Notes: generated by a model from the sequence alone, not told the origin. A stretch of DNA of 64,000 nt from Streptomyces sp. ISL-10 (GCF_018614575.1 NZ_JAGGOJ010000015.1:1-64000), one strand, 5' to 3'; positions 7,997-16,810 are shown, numbered from the stretch's first letter. Made by a program: numbers and translations.

Positions 7997-8161
7997 CGCG
8001 CATCCCCTCGTCTCTTCCGCTCCAACGACGGCCCCCGGCAGGTGTCACGGGCAACAGCCCGGCCACAGTTGCGTCCCCGATCGGCCAACCCGTTCCGGCC
8101 GGGGGTTTCCGTGGCAGGCTGATGCGGGCAAGCCACTGTGGGCAACGGAAGAGGGGGACCC

Positions 8162-9196
8162 GTGATCGTCTGGATCAACGGTGCGTTCGGAGCGGGCAAG
8201 ACGAGTGCCGCACGCGAACTGATCGATCTGATCCCCAACAGCACCCTGTTCGACCCCGAGCTCGTCGGCGCCGGTCTGCGATACGTGCTCCCGCAGAAGC
8301 GGCTCGACGACGTCGGGGATTTCCAGGACCTCCCCATCTGGCGGCGGCTCGTCGTGGACACCGCGGCCGCACTCCTCGCCGAGCTGGGCGGGGTGCTGGT
8401 GGTGCCGATGACCCTGCTGCGGCAGGAGTACCGCGACGAGGTGTTCGGCGGGCTCGCCGCCCGGCGCATCCCCGTGCGCCATGTGCTGCTGTGCCCGGAC
8501 GAAACGATCCTGCGCACCCGGATAGCGGGCCGCGAAGCGCCCGACGCCCCCGACGGCGACCAGCGCGTCAGGCAGTGGGCGTACGACCACATCGAGCCCT
8601 ATCGCGCCGCACTCGGCTGGATCACCGCCGACGCGCACGTCATCGACACCAGCCGCATCGACCCGCAGGAGACGGCGCGTCGGATCGCCTCCGCCGTACG
8701 CACCGGCGCGGCGGCTGCCTGCGACATCGTCCAGACACCCGAACCCACCGCCGAGACCGTCGCCGCGGGTGTCCTCCTCTTCGACGACGAGAACCGGGTG
8801 CTGCTCGTCGACCCGACCTACAAACCGGGCTGGGAGTTCCCCGGCGGAATCGTCGAGAGAGGCGAGCCACCCGCGCGCGCGGGAATGCGGGAGGTCGCCG
8901 AGGAACTAGGCATCGAGCTGCCCGACGTCCCACGGCTCCTCGTCGTCGACTGGGAGGCGCCGCGCCCGCCTCGCTTCGGCGGGCTGCGGCTGCTGTTCGA
9001 CGGGGGCCGGCTGCCCGACGGCGGCGCGGAACGCATACGCCTGCCCGGACCGGAGCTGCGCGGCTGGCGGTTCGTGGGCGAACAGGAGGCCGCCCGACTG
9101 CTGCCGCCCACGCGCTACGAACGGCTGCGCTGGGCCCTGCGCGCCCGTGAACGAGGCACCGTGCTCAACCTAGAAGCCGGCACCCCCGTCGGCTGA
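8162..9196 (+). CDS. P-loop kinase (TmrB-like) fused to a Nudix hydrolase
   Basis: A 344-aa two-domain protein. Residues 1-185 form a P-loop NTPase of the AAA_33/tunicamycin-resistance (TmrB) type: Walker A GAFGAGKTSAA at residues 7-17, followed by STLFDPELVG and DFQDLPIWRRL. Residues 200-344 form a Nudix domain with a complete Nudix box (GIVERGE, seven residues, then REVAEELGI). Such fusions suggest hydrolysis or phosphorylation of a nucleotide-linked metabolite, or antibiotic self-protection; neither can be decided. The start is GTG at 8162 behind GAGGGGG. Its 3' end overlaps the convergent hydrolase gene by 27 bases. Confidence 0.85.
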   Translation: MIVWINGAFGAGKTSAARELIDLIPNSTLFDPELVGAGLRYVLPQKRLDDVGDFQDLPIWRRLVVDTAAALLAELGGVLVVPMTLLRQEYRDEVFGGLAARRIPVRHVLLCPDETILRTRIAGREAPDAPDGDQRVRQWAYDHIEPYRAALGWITADAHVIDTSRIDPQETARRIASAVRTGAAAACDIVQTPEPTAETVAAGVLLFDDENRVLLVDPTYKPGWEFPGGIVERGEPPARAGMREVAEELGIELPDVPRLLVVDWEAPRPPRFGGLRLLFDGGRLPDGGAERIRLPGPELRGWRFVGEQEAARLLPPTRYERLRWALRARERGTVLNLEAGTPVG

Positions 9197-9877
9197 CACC
9201 TCCGCCGCGTCCAGCAGCACCGCGGCGGCATGCTCGGTCAGCGGGTCGCCGTGGCCGAAGCAGACCGTCGACGGCGCGAGCGAGGCCAGCCGGCGCATCG
9301 ACACCTGCGCCGTGGCCCGGTCCACATTGAACACGCCGAGCATCACGTGACCGACGCCCGCCACACAGTCGCCCGTGAACAGCACACCGTGATACGGCAG
9401 ATGGATGCCGATCGAGCCGTCGGTGTGGCCGGGAGAGTGGATCACCCGGGCACCGCCGCCGAAGTCCAGCACCTCGCCGTCCTCCAGCTCCCGGTCCACC
9501 CGGGTCGGCGGCGCGGGCGGCACCGTGAGCCCGTGCTCGTACAGCGGGACCTCCCAGTCCAGCAGCACGGGCTCGGGCACGGGCGCCTCGCCCCGTACGA
9601 CCGGTGCGTCGAGGCGGTGCGCCAGCACCTCTGCCCCGTATCGCTCGGCCAGCTCTCCGGCGGCGCCGACGTGGTCGCGGTGACAGTGCGTCAGAACGAT
9701 CCGGCGGATGGCGGCCGGGTCGAGCCCGGCGCCCCGTATCGCCTCCTCGATCAGTGGCGCGGCGTCCCGATGGCCGGCGTCGACGAGCGTCAACTCGTCG
9801 CCGTCGCGCCACAGATAGGCCTGGCCGATCGGGAAGCGGAACATGTGCAGCTGCGGCAGTACCTGAAGGAAGTCCAT
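9170..9877 (-). CDS. Metallo-beta-lactamase-fold hydrolase
   Basis: A 235-aa MBL-fold enzyme. The zinc-binding motif THCHRDH is at residues 63-69, with later ligands in SPGHTDGS and FTGDC and the final His in CFGHGDPL. Single-domain members of this group hydrolyse thioesters, lactones or glyoxalase II-type substrates; the substrate is unknown. ATG at 9877 is preferred because the open frame above it runs into low-complexity repeats. The convergent neighbour's stop lies 27 bases inside this gene's 3' end. Confidence 0.87.
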   Translation of the reverse strand: MDFLQVLPQLHMFRFPIGQAYLWRDGDELTLVDAGHRDAAPLIEEAIRGAGLDPAAIRRIVLTHCHRDHVGAAGELAERYGAEVLAHRLDAPVVRGEAPVPEPVLLDWEVPLYEHGLTVPPAPPTRVDRELEDGEVLDFGGGARVIHSPGHTDGSIGIHLPYHGVLFTGDCVAGVGHVMLGVFNVDRATAQVSMRRLASLAPSTVCFGHGDPLTEHAAAVLLDAAEVSADGGAGF

Positions 9878-9944
9878 GCGGCGAACGTAGGCACCGACGT
9901 ACGCTCGCCGCCCCGGACTTCGCTGGCGGCGATCTTCGCCGAGC

Positions 9945-10030
9945 GCTGAACGGCCCCGCGACGCGAAACGGCCCCGCGACACCGATCGGCCCCGCGACGC
10001 CGAACGGCCCTCGCGCCGAGCCGCCCTGCG
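9945..10030. repeat. Degenerate tandem CGGCCCCGCGAC repeat
   Basis: Four imperfect units with a period of about 18 bases carrying the core ACGGCCCCGCGAC lie between the MBL gene start and the M20 gene end. No coding signal; a repeat-expansion tract. Confidence 0.6.
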
Positions 10031-10050
10031 CTGAACGGACCTTGCACTGA

Positions 10051-10068
10051 AGGGGCCTGACGGCCCCT
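10051..10068. terminator. Candidate terminator of the M20 gene
   Basis: AGGGGCC (10051-10057) pairs with GGCCCCT (10062-10068) around a 4-base loop, 74 bases beyond the M20 stop codon. Confidence 0.45.
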
Positions 10069-10141
10069 GTGCCGAATCGCTGCGCCAAGTCATCACGCGA
10101 CGAGCGGCCCGGTCCTGAGCCGCCCCGTGCCCGTCAGGTGG

Positions 10142-11506
10142 TCAAGCCTTCTTGGACGCCGCGTAGTTCACCAGGAACATCGCCTCCGCGACCGACAGCC
10201 GCTCCAGCTCCTCGGGGGAGACGCTCTCGTTCACCGCGTGGATCTGCGCCTCCGGCTCACTGAGCCCGATCAGCAGGATCTCAGCCCTCGGGTACAGCGC
10301 GGCGAGCGTGTTGCACAGCGGGATGGAACCGCCCATCCCGGAGGCCTGCATCTCCTCGCCGGGGTACGCCGCGCGCATCGCCTCGGCCATCGAGGTGTAC
10401 GCGGGGCTGGTGACGTCCGCCTGGAACGGCTGGCCCTGGCCCACCTGTTCCAGCGTCACGCGCGCGTTCCACGGGGTGTGCTTCTCGATGTGCGCGAACA
10501 GCAGCTTCGTCGCCTCGGCGGCGTCCTGACCGGGCGGCACCCGCAGGCTGATCTGCGCCCGCGCGCTCGCCGGGATCGACGGGGTGGCCCCCGCCACCGG
10601 GTGGCAGTCGATACCGATCACGGTGACGGCGGGACGCGCCCAGATCCGGTCCGCGACCGTGCCGTTGCCGGGCAGGCCCACACCGTCGAGGACCTTCGCG
10701 TCCTTGCGGAACTCCTCCTCGGGGTACTGCAGGCCCTCCCACTCGGCCTGTGCCGGAAGGCCGTCGATGACCGTCGAACCGTCCTCCGCGCGCAGCGAGT
10801 CCAGTACGCGGATCAGCGCGGCGAGCGCGTCGGGCGCGGCCCCGCCGAACTGGCCCGAGTGCAGGTTCCCTTCGAGGGTGTCGACCTGGACGCGGATCAT
10901 GGTCATGCCGCGCAGCGTCGCCGTCACCGTCGGCAGACCCACCCGGAAGTTGCCGGTGTCGCCGATCACGATCGCGTCGGCCGTCAGCAGGTCGGGGTGC
11001 TCCTCGGCGTAGCGCTCGAGGCCGCCCGTGCCCTGCTCCTCCGAACCCTCGACGATCACCTTGACCGAGACCGGGACGCCGCCGTTCGCCTTCAGGGCGC
11101 GCAGCGCGAGCAGGTGCATGATGAAGCCGCCCTTGCAGTCGGCCGCACCCCGCCCGTACCAGCGGCCGTTGCGTTCGGTCAGCTCGAAGGGCGGGCTCAC
11201 CCAGGCGGCCTCGTCCAGCTTCGGCTGCACGTCGTAGTGCGCGTACAGCAGCACGGTCGGCGCGCCCTCGGGGCCGGGGAGCAGTCCGTACACCGACTGC
11301 GAGCCGTCCGGGGTGTCGAGGAGCGCGACGTCCGCGAACCCCTCGGCCTGCAGTGCGTCCGCCACCCAATTGGCCGCCGCCTCGCACTCGCTGCGGGGCG
11401 CCACCGCCTCGTCCGCCACCGACTGGAAGGCCACCAGCTCCGTGAGCTCCGCCTTGGCGCGGGGCATCAGCGAGGCGACGGTCCCGGCGATCGGATCCGC
11501 GGTCAT
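10142..11506 (-). CDS. M20-family dipeptidase (ArgE/DapE/CNDP-like metallopeptidase)
   Basis: A 454-aa cytosolic zinc peptidase. The catalytic-domain ligands are seen in order: YAHYDVQP, GRGAADCKGG, EGSEEQG with the catalytic Glu pair, and a C-terminal IHAVNES His. The dimerization domain lies between them (residues about 210-330, with LEGNLHSGQFGG). CNDP-type members cleave dipeptides including carnosine-like or cysteinylglycine substrates. The ATG at 11506 follows AAGGAGC with 6-base spacing; an upstream frame extension is non-coding in character. It is a single transcription unit. Confidence 0.92.
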   Translation of the reverse strand: MTADPIAGTVASLMPRAKAELTELVAFQSVADEAVAPRSECEAAANWVADALQAEGFADVALLDTPDGSQSVYGLLPGPEGAPTVLLYAHYDVQPKLDEAAWVSPPFELTERNGRWYGRGAADCKGGFIMHLLALRALKANGGVPVSVKVIVEGSEEQGTGGLERYAEEHPDLLTADAIVIGDTGNFRVGLPTVTATLRGMTMIRVQVDTLEGNLHSGQFGGAAPDALAALIRVLDSLRAEDGSTVIDGLPAQAEWEGLQYPEEEFRKDAKVLDGVGLPGNGTVADRIWARPAVTVIGIDCHPVAGATPSIPASARAQISLRVPPGQDAAEATKLLFAHIEKHTPWNARVTLEQVGQGQPFQADVTSPAYTSMAEAMRAAYPGEEMQASGMGGSIPLCNTLAALYPRAEILLIGLSEPEAQIHAVNESVSPEELERLSVAEAMFLVNYAASKKA

Positions 11507-11652
11507 GGGCACGCTCCTTGTGGGTGCGACGTTGTGCGATGTGTGTACGGCAAATGTGTGGTCGATCCTCCCACAGGGGGTGGGACGGGTCTGCGCCGTA
11601 GGATGCCGTCGAGAGCATGGGCCATGGGTCGGATCGGGAGCAGAAGTACATC

Positions 11653-12885
11653 GTGAGCAGCGAGAACGATGCCACCGGAGCAGAGGCGGCAAATGAGCTC
11701 GGCGACGGTCCCGCGTGGGACGTCGTCGTGGTCGGCGCAGGACCCGCCGGGGCTTCGGCGGCGTACGCGGCGGCTGTCAGCGGCCGCAGGGTCCTGCTTC
11801 TGGAGAAGGCCGACCTGCCGCGCTACAAGACCTGCGGCGGTGGCATCATCGGCCCCTCGCGCGACAGTCTGCCGCCCGGCTTCGAGCTGCCCCTGCGCGA
11901 CAAGGTGCACGCGGTCACGTTCTCGCTGAACGGGAAGCTGGCCCGCACCCGCCGGTCCAAGCGGATGCTCTTCGGGCTGATCAACCGCCCGGAGTTCGAC
12001 GCCGGCCTGGTCGAGCAGGCGGAGAAGGCCGGCGTGGTGGTGCGCACCGGCGTCACGGTATCCCGAGTGGAGCAGCACGGTCCCGCCGTCCCCGACCGGC
12101 GCACGGTCGCCGTCGTGCTGTCGGACGGCGAGACGCTGCTGGCACGCGCGGTCGTCGGCGCCGACGGCAGCGCCAGCCGGATAGGCGCTCATGTCGGTGT
12201 GAAGCTCGACCAGGTGGACCTCGGCCTGGAGGCGGAGATCCCGGTGCCGGACACGGTCGCCGAGGACTGGGCCGGCCGGGTGCTCATCGACTGGGGCCCG
12301 ATGCCCGGCAGTTACGGCTGGGTGTTCCCCAAGGGCCGGACGCTGACGGTCGGCGTGATCTCGGCGCGCGGCGAGGGCGCGGCGACCAAGCGGTATCTGG
12401 AGGACTTCATCGCCCGGCTGGGACTGGCGGGCTTCGAGCCCGCCATCTCCTCGGGTCATCTGACGCGCTGCCGCAGCGACGACTCGCCGCTGTCGCGCGG
12501 CCGGGTCCTGGTGTGCGGGGACGCGGCGGGTCTGCTGGAGCCGTGGACCCGGGAGGGGATCTCGTTCGCGCTGCGATCGGGACGGCTCGCGGGGGAGTGG
12601 GCGGTACGGATCGCCGAGGCGCACGACGCCGTGGACGCCCGCAGGCAGGCGCTGAACTACGCCTTCGCCATCAAGGCGGGGCTGGGCGTGGAGATGGCGG
12701 TCGGCCGGCGGATGCTCGCCGTCTTCGCACGCCGGCCCGGACTGCTGCACGCGGCGATCACCGGGTTCCGGCCCGCGTGGACGGCTTTCACGGACATCAC
12801 GCGCGGGGCGACGACGCTGGCCGGCCTGGTGCGCAGCCACTCCCTGGCGCGGCGCGCGCTGGACATGCTGGACAAGCGCGCCTAG
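11653..12885 (+). CDS. Geranylgeranyl reductase-family FAD-dependent oxidoreductase
   Basis: A 410-aa flavoprotein. It has an N-terminal Rossmann FAD motif VVVVGAGPAGASAA (residues about 24-37), the TCGGGI segment seen in geranylgeranyl reductases, and the second FAD motif VCGDAAGLLEPWTREGI near residue 295. Members reduce isoprenoid double bonds (menaquinone or lipid side chains) or oxidise aromatic substrates. GTG at 11653 (MSSEND) is chosen because the downstream sequence is compact; the in-frame ATG at 11617 is also possible, and the SD support is modest for both. It is monocistronic and diverges from the M20 gene. Confidence 0.87.
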   Translation: MSSENDATGAEAANELGDGPAWDVVVVGAGPAGASAAYAAAVSGRRVLLLEKADLPRYKTCGGGIIGPSRDSLPPGFELPLRDKVHAVTFSLNGKLARTRRSKRMLFGLINRPEFDAGLVEQAEKAGVVVRTGVTVSRVEQHGPAVPDRRTVAVVLSDGETLLARAVVGADGSASRIGAHVGVKLDQVDLGLEAEIPVPDTVAEDWAGRVLIDWGPMPGSYGWVFPKGRTLTVGVISARGEGAATKRYLEDFIARLGLAGFEPAISSGHLTRCRSDDSPLSRGRVLVCGDAAGLLEPWTREGISFALRSGRLAGEWAVRIAEAHDAVDARRQALNYAFAIKAGLGVEMAVGRRMLAVFARRPGLLHAAITGFRPAWTAFTDITRGATTLAGLVRSHSLARRALDMLDKRA

Positions 12886-12928
12886 GCCTGGCCGGCCGCT
12901 GCCGCGGGGTGCGTGTCACCAGGTGCGT

Positions 12929-13003
12929 GTCATCGGGCGTCAGCGGCGCGGGTGTCATCGGGCGGACGTCATCGGGCGTCAGCGGCGCGGGTGTCATCGG
13001 GCG
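12929..13003. repeat. 39-bp tandem repeat (two copies)
   Basis: The unit at 12929-12967 recurs at 12968-13003 with the same order of GTCATCGGGCG and CAGCGGCGCGGG. The second copy overlaps the stop codon region of the deazaflavin-type gene, so the repeat may derive from duplication of that gene's 3' end. Confidence 0.8.
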
Positions 13004-13449
13004 ATGGTGATGCGGAAGACGGGGTGCTTGTGGGCTGCGGCGAGCAGCTCCTCGTCCGTGGAGTCGGCGTCGATGTCGCCGAAAAAGCGTCCGACCTCCC
13101 AGCCCCAGCGCTTGAGATAGGAGCGCAGCAGGGCCGGCTTCTCCTCGTCGGGCAGTTCCACGGCGGTGAAGTGCTGTGTCCTGCGACCGACCCGGAGGCG
13201 TCCGCCGCCCGCCGCCCGGAGGTTGCGCACCCACTGCGAGTGGCCGCGGGCGGAGATCAGGAACGGGCCGCCCTCGTACGGAAGCGGGTTGACCGGGATA
13301 CGCCGCCACTCGCCGGTGGAGCGCCCCCGCACGGCGAGCTCAGCGGTGCCCATGAGGCTGATACCGCGGCGGGCGAGCCATCCGACGAAGTCGTTGACGA
13401 TCGTGTCGAACCAGTTGGGCCTCATGTAGTGCACCGGGTTCTGCGGCAT
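12994..13449 (-). CDS. Deazaflavin (F420)-dependent nitroreductase-family protein
   Basis: A 151-aa protein of the actinobacterial nitroreductase/F420-dependent reductase (DUF385, Ddn-like) family. The N-terminus is NPVHYMRPNWFDTIVNDF, followed by GRSTGEWRRIPVNPL and FLISARGHSQWVRNLRAAG, the usual split beta-barrel motifs of the family. These enzymes reduce quinones or nitro compounds with F420H2. The ATG at 13449 has a GAAGGCGAG site upstream. It diverges from the TetR gene at 13602 across a region full of TetR-type operators, so it is probably the regulator's target. Confidence 0.87.
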   Translation of the reverse strand: MPQNPVHYMRPNWFDTIVNDFVGWLARRGISLMGTAELAVRGRSTGEWRRIPVNPLPYEGGPFLISARGHSQWVRNLRAAGGGRLRVGRRTQHFTAVELPDEEKPALLRSYLKRWGWEVGRFFGDIDADSTDEELLAAAHKHPVFRITIAR

Positions 13450-13484
13450 GGTCGTCTCGCCTTCTGTCCTGTCCGGACATCTTC

Positions 13485-13571
13485 GAGAGCGGTGCTCTCG
13501 CTTAAGAGCAGTGTGCACGGGGTGTAGCTCCTAAGCAAGAGCAGTGCTCTCTATTCTGGCAGGTGCTCTCA
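13485..13571. promoter_or_regulatory. Cluster of AGAGCRGTGCTCT TetR operators
   Basis: GAGAGCGGTGCTCTC (13485-13499) and AGAGCAGTGCTCT (13538-13550) are palindromes of one consensus. Half sites AAGAGCAGTG (13504-13513) and GGTGCTCTC (13562-13570) sit between and after them. The array fills the divergent promoter region and is the likely binding site of the adjacent TetR protein. Confidence 0.75.
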
Positions 13572-13601
13572 TTGTTGGTCAGTGCTCCGGAGCGTGACAG
13601 A

Positions 13602-14489
13602 ATGTCTCGCATGGCGACTGTTCGAGGGGCCAGGGAACGGGCCCGCACCGAAATCACCGCGGCGATCAAGGAGGAGGCGCGCAGACAGCTTGCCGCTGAG
13701 GGCGCGGCGAAACTCTCCCTGCGCGCCGTCGCGCGCGAGGTGGGCATGGTGTCCTCCGCGCTCTACCGCTATTTCCCGAGCCGGGACGACCTGCTGACCG
13801 CGCTCATCGTCGACGCCTACGACGCGGTGGGCGCCGCCGCCGAGACCGCCGCGCGTGCCGAAGCCGCCTGGAGCACCGCGCGTGCCGAGGCCGCCGCGCC
13901 GCGAGCCGTTGCGCCCAAGGCGGTCGGCCGTGGTGATGCCGCGCCGGGAGCCGTCGGCCGTGCTGACTCGGTGCCCCCCGGGCGGCAGTTCGCGCGCTGG
14001 ATCGCGGTCTGCTGTGGCGTGCGGGCATGGGCCCTCGCGCATCCCCACGAGTACGCACTGATCTACGGTTCCCCTGTTCCCGGCTACACCGCGCCCCGGG
14101 ACACGGTCGCCCCCGCCTCTCGGGTCGGCGCCGTGTTCATCTCGATCGCCCGTGAAGCCCATCGCACGGAGGGCCTGGCCGTTCCACCGCTCGGTGACGC
14201 ACTGCGCACCGAGGCCGACCGCATCGCCGCAGACATCGCCCCTGATCTGCCGCCGTCCGTGGCCGCCGCGCTCGTCGCCGCCTGGGCGCAGCTCTTCGGG
14301 CTGATCTCGTTCGAGGTCTTCGGGCAGTTCGAGCGGGTCGTCGGGGACCGCGATGTCTTCTTCGCGCACGCCGCGGGCCGGCTCGCCGCGGAGGTCGGGC
14401 TGCGCCCACCGCACGCCGGGGCTGCGTCGCGCGGGCCGCGCGCCGGTCTGGCCGCCGGTGCGCCGGCGGACAGCAGCGCGGGGTCCTGA
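13602..14489 (+). CDS. TetR-family regulator with C-terminal WHG-type domain
   Basis: A 295-aa repressor. The HTH (RARTEITAAIKEEARRQLAA, then SLRAVAREVGMVSSALYRYF) occupies about residues 10-60, followed by SRDDLLTALIVDAYDAV. An Ala-rich insert of about 50 residues with imperfect repeats (about 85-130) separates it from the ligand domain (FARWIAVCCGVRAWALAHPHEY), as in TetR proteins with the WHG domain. The ATG at 13602 follows GGAG; ATG at 13611 is an alternative. It diverges from the nitroreductase-family gene and has four operator-like half or full sites upstream. Confidence 0.88.
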   Translation: MSRMATVRGARERARTEITAAIKEEARRQLAAEGAAKLSLRAVAREVGMVSSALYRYFPSRDDLLTALIVDAYDAVGAAAETAARAEAAWSTARAEAAAPRAVAPKAVGRGDAAPGAVGRADSVPPGRQFARWIAVCCGVRAWALAHPHEYALIYGSPVPGYTAPRDTVAPASRVGAVFISIAREAHRTEGLAVPPLGDALRTEADRIAADIAPDLPPSVAAALVAAWAQLFGLISFEVFGQFERVVGDRDVFFAHAAGRLAAEVGLRPPHAGAASRGPRAGLAAGAPADSSAGS

Positions 14490-14700
14490 CGCACCACCCG
14501 CTCGTGCAGGGCGCGCTGCGCAGGCCCGGTCCGCGCCCATCACCTCCGGGATCCGGCGCCGCGACTCCTCGTAGGCGATCGGAGTGCGTCCGCCGAGCGG
14601 CCGCTGCGCTGCAGGGCCGGCAGCAGCGGCCACACCAGCGACTCCCGAAGGGCTCGGCGCACCGGTTCGCTCACCCAGTCGCCTGAGCGCCCGGTGCGAT
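14480..14700 (-). pseudogene. Relic of a SARP/AfsR-type BTAD domain
   Basis: Read leftward, successive frames give ALRESLVWPLLPALQRSG, then SADAL, IAYEESRRRIPEVMG in a second frame and LHERVVRQDPAL in a third. Together these match the end of a bacterial transcriptional activator domain (HPLREALWALLMLALYRSGR-like, then an LGVDPGPELRALHERVLRQDP-like ending in intact SARPs). At least two frameshifts are needed and the DNA-binding domain is absent. Its end overlaps the TetR stop. The remaining 14700-14900 contains only short GGTTCGG repeats. Confidence 0.65.
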
Positions 14701-14715
14701 CTCGCCCTCGATCAG

Positions 14716-14750
14716 GGATCAGGGATTCGGGGTTCGGGGTTCGGGGTTCG
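14716..14750. repeat. GGTTCGG heptamer tandem repeat
   Basis: About four consecutive copies of the heptamer (first copy variant GATTCGG) lie upstream of the sensor kinase gene. Its role is unknown. Confidence 0.7.
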
Positions 14751-14914
14751 GGAACCAGCATCCGTTTCTCCGCCCACGGTTGCGCCGCCCGCACCGCCCG
14801 CTTCGGTCTCGCCGATGCCCCCAATGCCGCCCGGCCCCGTACTGCACAGGGAGTACGTGTGACCGCCATGCCGGGGTGACGCCCCGCGCCCCGCACCGGT
14901 CTAGCGTGGCCGGT

Positions 14915-16144
14915 ATGGAGCAGCAGCGCACGCGCAGGTGCGGTGGTCCGCCCTGGGCACGGGGCGGACCACCGCTGATGCGTCAGTGGGAGGAACGACG
15001 GGAACAGATCCGTGTCCCCTGGATGTCCACCATGGCGCTGGCCGTCGTCGTCATGGTCGGTACGGGCTTCGCCGCCGAAGGCCAGCCGGAGCGCGAGCCG
15101 CTCGACGCCTTCGCACGGGTCCTTCTCCTCCTCGGACCCGCGCTGCTCCTGCTGCGCAGCCGCTACCCGGTCATCGCCCTCTTCGGCGCGTGCGCGACCG
15201 CGTTCGTCTACTTCGCGGCCGGCTATCCCTACGGACCGGTCTTCCTCACCATCGCCGTCGGCTGCTTCGCCGCGATCGTCACCGGACACCGGCGCGCCGC
15301 CTGGTGGGCCATCGGTCTGCTGTGGGCGGGCCATCTGCTCATCGCGCACTGGCTCTACCGCTACCTGCCGCCGGGCGGCGACGATGCCGCTCCCTGGGGC
15401 CAGGAGGTGTTCGTCACCGCGTGGGTGATGGCCGTCGTCGCCGCGTCCGAACTCGTGCGTGTGCGGCGCGAGGTGTGGGCCCGGGAGCGCGCCGAGCGCG
15501 CGGCCGCCGAGAAGCGCCGCGCCGACGAGGAGCGGCTGCGCATCGCCCGTGAACTCCACGACGTCCTCGCCCACTCCATCTCCGTCATCAATGTGCAGGC
15601 GGGTGTGGGCCTCGCCCTCCTCGACACCGACCCCGAACAGGCCCGGACGGCCCTCACCACGATCAAGGCGGCCAGCAAGGAGGCTCTGGGTGAGGTGCGC
15701 CAGGTGCTGGACACTCTGCGCACCCCCGGCGACGCCCCGCGCGCGCCCGCCCCGGGTCTCGCGCGCCTGCCCGAACTCGTCGAGCAGGCGGCGAGCACCG
15801 GACTCACCGTGGACGTCGAGACGACGGGCAGCGTGCCCGCCCTGTCACCGGGCACCGACCTCGCCGCGTTCCGGATCGTCCAGGAAGCGCTGACGAACGT
15901 CGTACGGCACTCGGGTTCGCGCACCGCTCGGGTGCGTATCGCGTACGCCGCGGGCCGGCTGGATCTCCGGGTCGACGACGACGGACCGGCCACCGGGAGC
16001 GATGCCGGAGGCAGCGGCAACGGACTGGCCGGGATGCGGGAGCGCGCCGCCGCCCTCGGTGGCACCATCGACGCGGGTCCCCGGCCGGACGGCGGCTTCC
16101 GGGTCCGCGCCGAACTTCCTGCGCAGCTCAAGGAGACGATGTGA
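14915..16144 (+). CDS. Sensor histidine kinase (NarL-type two-component, HisKA_3)
   Basis: A 409-aa membrane kinase. About five hydrophobic segments lie between residues 37 and 183, then a coiled stretch, the HisKA_3 phosphoacceptor motif RIARELHDVLAHSIS with His215, and a C-terminal HATPase_c domain (QEALTNVVRHSG as the N box; GNGLAGMRERAAALGG as the G box). It autophosphorylates and passes phosphate to the regulator encoded next. The start is leaderless: TAGCGT (14902-14907) lies 7 bases before the ATG with no SD. It overlaps the response regulator gene by 4 bases. No periplasmic sensor domain is visible, so the stimulus is unknown. Confidence 0.93.
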   Translation: MEQQRTRRCGGPPWARGGPPLMRQWEERREQIRVPWMSTMALAVVVMVGTGFAAEGQPEREPLDAFARVLLLLGPALLLLRSRYPVIALFGACATAFVYFAAGYPYGPVFLTIAVGCFAAIVTGHRRAAWWAIGLLWAGHLLIAHWLYRYLPPGGDDAAPWGQEVFVTAWVMAVVAASELVRVRREVWARERAERAAAEKRRADEERLRIARELHDVLAHSISVINVQAGVGLALLDTDPEQARTALTTIKAASKEALGEVRQVLDTLRTPGDAPRAPAPGLARLPELVEQAASTGLTVDVETTGSVPALSPGTDLAAFRIVQEALTNVVRHSGSRTARVRIAYAAGRLDLRVDDDGPATGSDAGGSGNGLAGMRERAAALGGTIDAGPRPDGGFRVRAELPAQLKETM

Positions 16145-16806
16145 TCCGCGTACTGCTCGCCGACGACCAGATGCTGGTGCGGGCCGGTTTCCGGGCGCTG
16201 CTCGACGCCCAGAGGGACATCGAGGTCGCGGGGGAGGCCTCGGACGGCGAGGAGGCCGTGCGCCTGGTGGAGGAACTGCGCCCGGACATCGTGCTGATGG
16301 ACATCCGCATGCCGGTGCTCGACGGGCTGACCGCCACGCGAAGGGTCACCGGTGACGAGCGCCTGAAGGACGTCAAGGTCGTCATGCTCACCACCTTCGA
16401 GCTGGACGAGTACGTCTTCGAGGCGATCCGCTCCGGTGCGTCGGGCTTCCTGGTGAAGGACACGGAACCGGAGGAACTGCTGCGCGCCGTACGGGCGGTG
16501 GTGGAGGGTGACGCCCTGTTGTCGCCGGGTGTGACCCGCAGGCTGATCGCGGAGTTCGCGGCCCGCTCCAAGGCGCCCGCCAAGGCCGAGGGGCTCGACG
16601 GGCTCACGGAACGCGAGCGTGAGGTGATGGCGCTGGTCGGCATCGGCCTGTCCAACGAGGAGATCGCCCGCCGTCTCGTCGTCAGTCCGCTCACCGCCAA
16701 GACGCATGTGAGCCGCACGATGGTCAAGCTCGGCGCGCGTGACCGGGCCCAACTGGTGGTCCTCGCCTACGAATCCGGCCTCGTGCGCCCCGGCTGGCTC
16801 GGCTGA
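16141..16806 (+). CDS. NarL/LuxR-family response regulator
   Basis: A 221-aa regulator. The receiver domain (residues 1-120) has acidic residues at DDQ and phosphoacceptor Asp54 in IVLMDIRMP, the switch Thr in MLTTFE and Lys in FLVKDTEPEE. The LuxR-type HTH (residues about 150-215) has LTEREREVMALVGIGLSNEEI and AKTHVSRTMVKLG. GTG at 16141 overlaps the kinase stop (GTGA), so the pair is translationally coupled. The targets are unknown; the adjacent MFS gene is separated by strong hairpins and is read on the opposite strand. Confidence 0.94.
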   Translation: MIRVLLADDQMLVRAGFRALLDAQRDIEVAGEASDGEEAVRLVEELRPDIVLMDIRMPVLDGLTATRRVTGDERLKDVKVVMLTTFELDEYVFEAIRSGASGFLVKDTEPEELLRAVRAVVEGDALLSPGVTRRLIAEFAARSKAPAKAEGLDGLTEREREVMALVGIGLSNEEIARRLVVSPLTAKTHVSRTMVKLGARDRAQLVVLAYESGLVRPGWLG

Positions 16807-16810
16807 CCGG

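Noticed and set aside
10127..11656. 509-residue plus-strand frame opposite the M20 gene
   Set aside because: The opposite strand carries complete M20 metal-binding motifs; this frame has none.
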